Shown: positions 57,248 through 64,000 of the stretch, piece by piece
Numbering within the stretch: the first letter of the stretch is position 1
Layout of the letters: each line of letters opens with the position of its first letter
NCBI RefSeq assembly: GCF_024748695.1
Contig: NZ_CP087176.1
Location: forward strand, 6,441,501 to 6,505,500
DNA from: Pseudomonas sp. B21-040
Lineage (GTDB): Bacteria; Pseudomonadota; Gammaproteobacteria; Pseudomonadales; Pseudomonadaceae
DNA: 64,000 nt
Direction: 5' to 3'
Notes under the pieces: generated by a model
The model's input: only the letters and a program-made list of their open reading frames with translations
Told to the model about the DNA's origin: nothing
Database searches by the model: none
Program-made: the position numbers and the translations under genes

Positions 57248-58027
57248 ATGCGGATCATCAGTGTGAACGTCAATGGTATTCAGGCTGCAGTCGAGCGTGG
57301 TTTGCTCAGTTGGCTGCAAGCACAGAATGCCGACGTCATCTGCCTGCAGGACACCCGCGCCTCCGCCTTTGAACTGGACGATCCAGCCTTCCAACTGGAT
57401 GGCTACTTCCTTTATGCCTGCGATGCCGAAGTCCCCGCCCAAGGTGGCGTGGCTTTGTATTCGCGGTTGCAACCGAAGGCAGTCATCAGCGGCCTGGGCT
57501 TCGAGACAGCCGACCGCTACGGGCGTTACCTGCAAGCCGATTTCGACAAGGTCAGCATCGCGACCTTGCTGCTCCCTTCGGGGCAGAACGGCGATGAAGA
57601 CTTGAACCAGAAGTTCAAGCTAATGGACGATTTCGCCCGTTATCTGGATAAACAGCGGCGCAAACGTCGCGAGTACATTTACTGTGGCTCGCTGTACGTG
57701 GCGCAACAAAAGCTGGATATCAAGAACTGGCGCGACAGCCAGCAATCCCCGGGATTCCTGGCACCTGAGCGTGCCTGGATGGACGAGATTGTCGGCAATA
57801 TGGGTTATGTCGATGCCCTGCGCGAAGTCAGCCGTGAAGGTGACCAGTACAGCTGGTGGCCAGATAACGAGCAGGCTGAGATGCTCAACCTGGGCTGGCG
57901 TTTCGACTACCAGTTGCTGACCCCGGGCCTGCGCCGCTTTGTTCGCAGCGCACGCCTGCCACGTCAGCCACGGTTCTCGCAGCATGCACCGCTGATCGTG
58001 GACTACGACTGGACGCTGACTATCTAA
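57248..58027 (+). CDS. crc: Catabolite repression control protein Crc
   Basis: 259 residues from MRIISVNVNGIQAAVERG. Exonuclease III/AP-endonuclease fold. Residues needed for metal-dependent catalysis are altered: LQDT where active enzymes have LQET, and SQHAPL where they have SDHAP. Known in Pseudomonas as the partner of Hfq that strengthens binding to A-rich CA motifs and represses translation of catabolic mRNAs. Divergent from pyrE, as in all pseudomonads. Confidence 0.96.
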   Translation: MRIISVNVNGIQAAVERGLLSWLQAQNADVICLQDTRASAFELDDPAFQLDGYFLYACDAEVPAQGGVALYSRLQPKAVISGLGFETADRYGRYLQADFDKVSIATLLLPSGQNGDEDLNQKFKLMDDFARYLDKQRRKRREYIYCGSLYVAQQKLDIKNWRDSQQSPGFLAPERAWMDEIVGNMGYVDALREVSREGDQYSWWPDNEQAEMLNLGWRFDYQLLTPGLRRFVRSARLPRQPRFSQHAPLIVDYDWTLTI

Positions 58028-58050
58028 GCGTCGATTCGCAGATGCAAAAA

Positions 58051-58075
58051 AGCCGACATCACTGTCGGCTTTTTT
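58051..58075. terminator. Terminator between crc and DUF4870 gene
   Basis: AGCCGACA-TCAC-TGTCGGCT with A run before and T run after. It ends the crc transcript and, in reverse, the DUF4870 transcript. Confidence 0.9.
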
Positions 58076-58099
58076 GTGGGCAACGATTTGTGCGATGGC

Positions 58100-58468
58100 T
58101 TACTTGATCAACCGCCAGGTAAATGGGTAACGATAGGGAAACCCTTCGTTAGCCTTCACACCCGCAATAATCGTCAGCACCAACGCGCCAATCGCCACCA
58201 GACCGAACAGGAAGAACCCTACGATCACCACCATCAACAGGAAACAGACAGTGGACGCAATGGCGACGGTGATCTGAAAGTTCAGCGCCTCCTTGCCCTG
58301 TGCATCGACGAAGGGGTCCATCTCTCGTTTCATCTGCCAGAGAATCAGCGGGCCGATCAGCGTGCCGAACGGAATCCAGATCCCCAGCAAGGCGGACAAG
58401 TGACAAAACATTGCCCACTGCCGAACTTCTTTGCTCGGCGTGGGAAGCAGCTGTTGCTCGTCACTCAT
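58100..58468 (-). CDS. DUF4870 small membrane protein
   Basis: 122 residues with three to four membrane helices (FCHLSALLGIWIPFGTLIGPL; FLLMVVIVGFFLFGLVAIGAL). DUF4870/Tic20-like pattern with KREMDPFVDAQGKEALNFQI between helices. Function unknown. Downstream of rph on the same strand by 30 bases, so probably cotranscribed. Confidence 0.85.
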   Translation of the reverse strand: MSDEQQLLPTPSKEVRQWAMFCHLSALLGIWIPFGTLIGPLILWQMKREMDPFVDAQGKEALNFQITVAIASTVCFLLMVVIVGFFLFGLVAIGALVLTIIAGVKANEGFPYRYPFTWRLIK

Positions 58469-58497
58469 ACCGTCCTCCTTGTCTGGTGCGGGTCCAA

Positions 58498-59220
58498 TCA
58501 GTCGGCCAGTGCAGCCTTCTGCAGTTCGAAGATCTCGTTCATGCCTTTCTTCGCCAGTTCCAGCATAGCGTTCAGCTCTTCAGGCTGGAACGGTGCGCCT
58601 TCGGCAGTGCCCTGAACTTCGATGAAACCGCCAGTACTGGTCATCACCACGTTGAGGTCGGTCTCGGCAGCCGAGTCTTCCAGGTAGTCGAGGTCGAGCA
58701 CTGGTTCGCCCTGATACATACCCACCGAAACGGCAGCGATCATTTGCTTGAGCGGGTCGCCGCCTTTCAGGCCGCCGCGCTTCTTGATCACTTTCAAGGC
58801 ATCGACCAGCGCAACCATGGCACCGGTGATGGACGCGGTACGGGTGCCGCCGTCAGCCTGGATCACGTCGCAGTCGACATACAGGGTCACGTCGCCCAGC
58901 TTGGACATGTCCAGCGCCGCGCGCAGGGAACGACCGATCAAACGCTGGATTTCCAGGGTACGGCCGCCTTGCTTGCCACGGCTCGCTTCACGCTGGTTAC
59001 GCTCGCCGGTGGCGCGCGGCAGCATGCCGTACTCGGCGGTCAACCAGCCTTGGCCCTGACCTTTGAGGAAACGCGGCACGCCGTTTTCGACGCTGACGGT
59101 GCAGATGACTTTGGTGTCACCGAACTCGACCAGTACAGAACCCTCGGCGTGTTTGGTGTAGTTGCGGGCAATGCGGATCGAGCGGAGCTGATCGGCAACG
59201 CGACCACTTGGACGTTTCAT
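58498..59220 (-). CDS. rph: Ribonuclease PH
   Basis: 240 residues from [20 protein letters not shown]; the longer open frame upstream is not coding. Phosphorolytic RNase motifs [38 protein letters not shown] block and [17 protein letters not shown]. Trims tRNA 3' ends with phosphate. Divergent from yicC. Confidence 0.97.
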   Translation of the reverse strand: MKRPSGRVADQLRSIRIARNYTKHAEGSVLVEFGDTKVICTVSVENGVPRFLKGQGQGWLTAEYGMLPRATGERNQREASRGKQGGRTLEIQRLIGRSLRAALDMSKLGDVTLYVDCDVIQADGGTRTASITGAMVALVDALKVIKKRGGLKGGDPLKQMIAAVSVGMYQGEPVLDLDYLEDSAAETDLNVVMTSTGGFIEVQGTAEGAPFQPEELNAMLELAKKGMNEIFELQKAALAD

Positions 59221-59488
59221 AGGGAATACCTGTACGGGGACGGAAAACTGCGGAGCATTATAGAGCCGTCGGCCACGACTGGGCACTTCTAAAAAATCTG
59301 GCCGACGACCGAAGGCCCTGAACAGCGCTTTACCGACGGCCTGCCGCCTTTTGTCACAGCGTGTGTTTGGGCGCATCCGCCCCACTGCGCTACAATCCTG
59401 CGCCTTTGCTGCCTGTCGGCTTTAATTCACAGATATCGGGTCTGCGACACCTTTGGTAATGCATCGACCCGACTTGCGAGGTACCTCC

Positions 59489-60352
59489 ATGGTGCACAGC
59501 ATGACCGCCTTCGCCCGCGTTGAAAAAGCCGGCACCCAAGGCACCCTGAGCTGGGAACTGCGCTCGGTCAACAGCCGCTACCTGGAGCCGCACTTGCGCC
59601 TGCCGGAATCGTTTCGCGACCTCGAAGGTGCGGTCCGCGAAGCCCTGCGCCAGGGAATCTCCCGGGGCAAGCTTGAATGCACCCTGCGCTTCACCGAAGA
59701 AAACACCGACAAACCCCTGCAAGTGGACCGCGAGCGCGCCGCACAACTGGTCGCCGCCGCCGAGACGATTGCCAGCCTGATCAAAAATCCTGCGCCGCTC
59801 AACCCGCTGGAAGTGCTGGCCTGGCCAGGCGTGCTGGTAGGCGACGCCGCCGACCCGCAAGCCCTGAATGCCGAAGCGCTGGCGCTGTTCAACGAAGGCC
59901 TGAAAGAACTCAAGGCCGGTCGCGAACGCGAAGGCGCGGAGTTGGCACGGCTGATCAACGATCGCCTGACCGCCATTGAAGAAGACGTCGTCACCCTGCG
60001 CGAACTGGTCCCGCAGATGCTTGCCACACAGCGCCAGAAAGTCCTCGACCGCTTCGCCGACATGAAGGCCGATCTGGACCCGCAGCGACTGGAGCAGGAA
60101 ATGGTCCTGCTCGCGCAAAAGAGCGATGTGGCCGAAGAACTGGATCGCCTGAGCACTCACATCATCGAAGTTCGCCGGGTCCTCAAATCCGGTGGCGCTG
60201 CTGGACGGCGCCTGGACTTCCTGATGCAGGAACTCAACCGCGAAGCCAACACACTGGGCTCCAAAGCCTTCGACCCGCGCAGCACCCAGGCTGCGGTCAA
60301 CCTCAAAGTGTTGATCGAGCAGATGCGTGAACAAGTGCAGAATATTGAGTAA
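59489..60352 (+). CDS. yicC: YicC-family endoribonuclease
   Basis: 287 residues from MVHSMTAFARVEKAG. Typical N-terminal YicC domain, ending with EIRRVLKSGGAAGRRLDFLM (here EVRRVLKSGG) and LMQELNREANTLGSKA. YicC proteins are metal-dependent endoribonucleases; in E. coli YicC promotes decay of the small RNA RyhB. 12 bases before gmk. The cluster yicC-gmk-rpoZ-spoT is conserved. Confidence 0.93.
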   Translation: MVHSMTAFARVEKAGTQGTLSWELRSVNSRYLEPHLRLPESFRDLEGAVREALRQGISRGKLECTLRFTEENTDKPLQVDRERAAQLVAAAETIASLIKNPAPLNPLEVLAWPGVLVGDAADPQALNAEALALFNEGLKELKAGREREGAELARLINDRLTAIEEDVVTLRELVPQMLATQRQKVLDRFADMKADLDPQRLEQEMVLLAQKSDVAEELDRLSTHIIEVRRVLKSGGAAGRRLDFLMQELNREANTLGSKAFDPRSTQAAVNLKVLIEQMREQVQNIE

Positions 60353-60985
<633 letters not shown>

Positions 60986-61052
60986 TCAGCTCTTCCCAAA
61001 ACCGCTGCAAGGGCTTTACATTGGCACTTGCAGCGCGTTGAAGGGTCTGGTC

Positions 61053-61089
61053 AAAAAATCAGCGCTTCCCTAATCGCTGGTGATTTTTT
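61053..61089 (+). terminator. Possible terminator after gmk
   Basis: AAAAAATCAGCG and CGCTGGTGATTTTTT can pair around a 10-base loop with a two-base bulge, ending in six T residues. The rpoZ-spoT part may have its own promoter downstream. Confidence 0.6.
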
Positions 61090-61152
61090 AAACTGTTGAG
61101 TCCGCTCGCCCAACCGGGCAGCGCGCATATTGCATTCGCTCCGAGGAATACC

Positions 61153-61416
61153 ATGGCCCGCGTAACCGTTGAAGACTGCCTAGAACACGTGGAAAACCGC
61201 TTTGAGCTGGTCATGCTCTCTACCAAGCGTGCCCGTCAACTGGCCACCGGCGGCAAAGAGCCCCTGGTTCAGTGGGAAAACGACAAGCCTACCGTTGTAG
61301 CCCTGCGCGAAATCGCGGAAGGCCTGATGAGCTACGAGTTCATCGCCAACGCTGAAATCGTCGAAGACGAACCGCTGTTCGCAGCGTTCGAGGACGAGTC
61401 CAACGAGGCCGTCTAA
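61153..61416 (+). CDS. rpoZ: RNA polymerase omega subunit
   Basis: 87 residues from [20 protein letters not shown], with [16 protein letters not shown] and [13 protein letters not shown]. Assists RNA polymerase assembly and forms part of the ppGpp site with beta-prime. Upstream of spoT, whose product makes and degrades ppGpp. Confidence 0.97.
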   Translation: MARVTVEDCLEHVENRFELVMLSTKRARQLATGGKEPLVQWENDKPTVVALREIAEGLMSYEFIANAEIVEDEPLFAAFEDESNEAV

Positions 61417-61472
61417 GCCATGCCTGGTCGACGTAGCACGGCGCGGGGTCACAGCGAACGGCAGGAATTATC

Positions 61473-63578
61473 ATGCCGAGCATAGACGCCCTCGCCGATC
61501 GCTTATCGACCTATCTCGGCAAGGACCAGGTCAACCTGGTCCGCCGAGCGTACTTCTACGCCGAACAGGCCCACGACGGTCAACGCCGCCGTAGCGGTGA
61601 GGCGTACGTCACGCATCCTCTTGCAGTGGCGAATATTCTTGCCGACATGCACATGGACCATCAGAGCTTGATGGCGGCCATGCTGCATGACGTGATCGAA
61701 GACACCGGTATTGCCAAGGAAGCGCTGCAAGCGCAGTTCGGCGAAACCGTGGCCGAACTGGTCGACGGGGTCAGCAAACTGACCCAGATGAACTTCGAGA
61801 CCAAAGCCGAAGCCCAGGCCGAAAACTTCCAGAAAATGGCGATGGCCATGGCGCGCGATATTCGCGTGATCCTGGTCAAACTGGCCGACCGCCTGCACAA
61901 CATGCGGACCCTGGAAGTGCTGTCCGGCGAAAAACGCCGACGGATCGCCAAGGAAACCCTGGAAATCTATGCGCCCATCGCCAACCGGCTGGGCATGCAC
62001 GCCATCCGCATAGAATTCGAAGACCTCGGCTTCAAGGCCATGCACCCGATGCGTTCCGCGCGGATCAACCAGGCGGTCAAACGCGCCCGGGGCAACCGCA
62101 AGGAAATCGTCAACAAGATCGAAGAGTCCCTCAGCCACTGCCTGGCCATCGACGGCATTCAGGGCGAGGTCAGCGGTCGCCAGAAACACCTCTACGGCAT
62201 CTACAAGAAAATGCGCGGCAAGCGTCGGGCCTTCAACGAGATCATGGACGTCTACGCGTTCCGGATCATCGTCGACAAGGTCGACACCTGCTACCGCGTG
62301 TTGGGTGCTGTGCATAATTTGTACAAGCCGTTGCCGGGGCGCTTCAAGGATTACATCGCAATCCCCAAGGCCAACGGCTACCAGTCGCTGCACACCACGC
62401 TGTTCGGCATGCACGGTGTACCGATCGAGATCCAGATCCGCACCCGTGAAATGGAAGAGATGGCCAACAACGGCATCGCCGCCCATTGGCTGTACAAATC
62501 CAGCGGCGACGAACAGCCAAAAGGCACGCATGCCCGCGCCCGCCAGTGGGTCAAAGGCGTGCTCGAAATGCAGCAACGCGCCGGCAACTCGCTGGAATTC
62601 ATCGAAAGCGTGAAGATCGACCTGTTCCCGGACGAGGTCTACGTGTTCACGCCCAAAGGCCGGATCATGGAGCTGCCCAAAGGCTCCACGGCGGTCGACT
62701 TCGCTTACGCGGTGCATACCGACGTGGGCAACAGCTGCATCGCCTGTCGGATCAATCGTCGTCTCGCACCGCTGTCCGAACCGCTGCAAAGCGGCTCCAC
62801 GGTCGAGATCGTCAGCGCCCCCGGCGCACGTCCGAACCCGGCATGGCTCAACTTTGTAGTCACCGGCAAGGCGCGCACGCACATCCGCCATGCGCTGAAA
62901 CTGCAACGCCGCTCCGAATCCATCAGCCTGGGCGAACGCCTGCTGAACAAAGTCTTGAACGGCTTCGACAGCTCGCTGGAAAAAGTTGCGGCCGAGCGCG
63001 TCAAGGCGATGCTCACCGAGTACCGCCTCGAACTGATCGAAGACCTGCTCGAAGACATCGGCCTGGGCAATCGCATGGCTTATGTGGTCGCCCGCCGCCT
63101 GCTTGGCGAAGGCGAGCAGCTGCCAAGCCCGGAAGGCCCGCTGGCGATTCGCGGCACCGAAGGTCTGGTACTCAGCTACGCCAAGTGCTGCACACCGATC
63201 CCGGGAGACCCGATTGTCGGTCACCTGTCAGCGGGCAAAGGCATGGTCGTGCACCTGGACAACTGCCGCAACATCAGCGAAATCCGCCACAACCCGGAAA
63301 AATGCATCCAGCTCTCGTGGGCCAAGGATGTCACCGGCGAATTCAACGTCGAGTTGCGCGTCGAACTGGAACACCAGCGCGGCCTGATCGCGCTGCTGGC
63401 CAGCAGCGTCAATGCGGCCGACGGCAACATAGAAAAAATCAGCATGGACGAACGCGACGGTCGTATCAGCGTGGTCCAACTGGTAGTCAGCGTGCACGAC
63501 CGCGTGCATCTGGCCCGCGTGATCAAGAAACTGCGTGCCTTGACCGGGGTGATCCGCATCACCCGCATGCGTGCGTAA
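61473..63578 (+). CDS. spoT: Bifunctional (p)ppGpp synthetase/hydrolase SpoT
   Basis: 701 residues. HD hydrolase domain (~20-200, [29 protein letters not shown]), synthetase domain (~230-345, [19 protein letters not shown]), TGS (~385-450, [20 protein letters not shown]) and ACT domain at the end (~625-701). Conserved residues for both reactions are visible. Cytoplasmic; controls the stringent response. The ridA gene follows after 25 bases. Confidence 0.97.
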   Translation: MPSIDALADRLSTYLGKDQVNLVRRAYFYAEQAHDGQRRRSGEAYVTHPLAVANILADMHMDHQSLMAAMLHDVIEDTGIAKEALQAQFGETVAELVDGVSKLTQMNFETKAEAQAENFQKMAMAMARDIRVILVKLADRLHNMRTLEVLSGEKRRRIAKETLEIYAPIANRLGMHAIRIEFEDLGFKAMHPMRSARINQAVKRARGNRKEIVNKIEESLSHCLAIDGIQGEVSGRQKHLYGIYKKMRGKRRAFNEIMDVYAFRIIVDKVDTCYRVLGAVHNLYKPLPGRFKDYIAIPKANGYQSLHTTLFGMHGVPIEIQIRTREMEEMANNGIAAHWLYKSSGDEQPKGTHARARQWVKGVLEMQQRAGNSLEFIESVKIDLFPDEVYVFTPKGRIMELPKGSTAVDFAYAVHTDVGNSCIACRINRRLAPLSEPLQSGSTVEIVSAPGARPNPAWLNFVVTGKARTHIRHALKLQRRSESISLGERLLNKVLNGFDSSLEKVAAERVKAMLTEYRLELIEDLLEDIGLGNRMAYVVARRLLGEGEQLPSPEGPLAIRGTEGLVLSYAKCCTPIPGDPIVGHLSAGKGMVVHLDNCRNISEIRHNPEKCIQLSWAKDVTGEFNVELRVELEHQRGLIALLASSVNAADGNIEKISMDERDGRISVVQLVVSVHDRVHLARVIKKLRALTGVIRITRMRA

Positions 63579-63603
63579 AGCCCACTATTACAAGGAGTCA
63601 TTC

Positions 63604-63984
63604 ATGACCAAGACTGTTATCACCAGCGACAAGGCCCCGGCCGCTATCGGTACATACTCCCAGGCGATCAAGGCTGGCAACACTGTTTACATGTCGGGTC
63701 AAATTCCTCTGGACCCAAAAACCATGGAACTGGTTGAAGGCTTCGAAGCCCAGACCGTCCAGGTGTTCGAGAACCTCAAGGCCGTGGCCGAAGCGGCTGG
63801 CGGTTCGTTCAAGGACATCGTCAAACTGAACATCTTCCTCACCGACCTGAGCCACTTCGCCAAGGTCAACGAGATCATGGGCAAGTACTTTGACCAGCCT
63901 TACCCTGCTCGCGCCGCCATCGGCGTAGCTGCCCTGCCAAAGGGTTCGCAGGTTGAGATGGACGCCATTCTGGTCATCGAGTAA
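63604..63984 (+). CDS. ridA: RidA family enamine/imine deaminase
   Basis: 126 residues from [20 protein letters not shown]. Signatures [27 protein letters not shown] and [20 protein letters not shown]. Removes 2-aminoacrylate and related imines, protecting PLP enzymes. This is the housekeeping RidA (PA5339 type), clearly different from the dad-operon paralogue at 37216-37569. Probably cotranscribed with spoT (GGAG upstream). Confidence 0.95.
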   Translation: MTKTVITSDKAPAAIGTYSQAIKAGNTVYMSGQIPLDPKTMELVEGFEAQTVQVFENLKAVAEAAGGSFKDIVKLNIFLTDLSHFAKVNEIMGKYFDQPYPARAAIGVAALPKGSQVEMDAILVIE

Positions 63985-64000
63985 TACGCACGGCGCAGCC

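Overview
The window is chromosomal DNA of a Pseudomonas, most likely of the P. fluorescens group. Evidence: GC-rich coding, many short REP-type inverted repeats containing GTAGGAGC or GTGGGAGC arms, and a gene order that (from memory of PAO1) follows P. aeruginosa PA5285 to PA5339: sutA, yjbQ, amtB, glnK, ubiK, yifB, then a LysR gene, a MATE gene, a GGDEF/EAL gene, rep, xpt, cytochrome c5, pauR, dadX, ridA, dadA, lrp, pauB, an MFS gene, pauC, rpmG, rpmB, a dipeptide-binding protein, radC, coaBC, dut, algC, argB, pyrE, crc, rph, yicC, gmk, rpoZ, spoT and ridA.

Layout. 1-3467: nitrogen and ubiquinone housekeeping genes (sutA, yjbQ, amtB-glnK, ubiK). 3468-4957: a small accessory patch between ubiK and yifB, made of a truncated IS3-family element inserted in a REP sequence, a frameshifted BRO-type antirepressor remnant, an orphan HigA-like antitoxin and a perfect 45-bp inverted repeat. 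4958-6451: yifB. 6638-23091: a tightly packed 11-gene cluster, the most interesting part of the window. 23215-35900: chemotaxis receptor, LysR regulator, MATE pump, c-di-GMP enzyme, Rep helicase, xanthine phosphoribosyltransferase, CoA-transferase, cytochrome c5 and PauR. 36029-47949: D-alanine/alanine and polyamine catabolism (dadX-ridA-dadA, Lrp, pauB, pauC) with a MocR regulator, a phospholipase-D lipoprotein and an MFS pump between them. 48176-63984: ribosomal proteins L33/L28, peptide-binding protein, and conserved nucleotide, CoA, alginate-precursor, arginine, Crc and stringent-response genes.

The 11-gene cluster starts with srfA, srfB and srfC homologues. SrfB carries the three ATP-binding motifs of the actin/Hsp70 (ASKHA) fold. 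SrfC carries the P-loop and DxxG motif of a large dynamin-like GTPase. They are followed by a bitopic membrane protein, a periplasmic von Willebrand A protein with a DSTIS MIDAS motif, an ABC ATPase, an FtsX-type permease, a periplasmic formylglycine-enzyme-like (FGE) protein without the catalytic cysteines, two coiled-coil outer-membrane lipoproteins and a bitopic vWA protein. The middle genes reproduce the TagT-TagS-TagR-TagQ relay and the periplasmic vWA part of PpkA known from type VI secretion, but no kinase and no secretion apparatus are present. My inference is an envelope-spanning sensing or remodelling system in which the relay feeds an actin-like ATPase and a dynamin-like GTPase in place of a Ser/Thr kinase. 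The function is unknown.

I saw no rRNA, tRNA or CRISPR array. Protein identities come from motif and sequence recognition, not from database searches.
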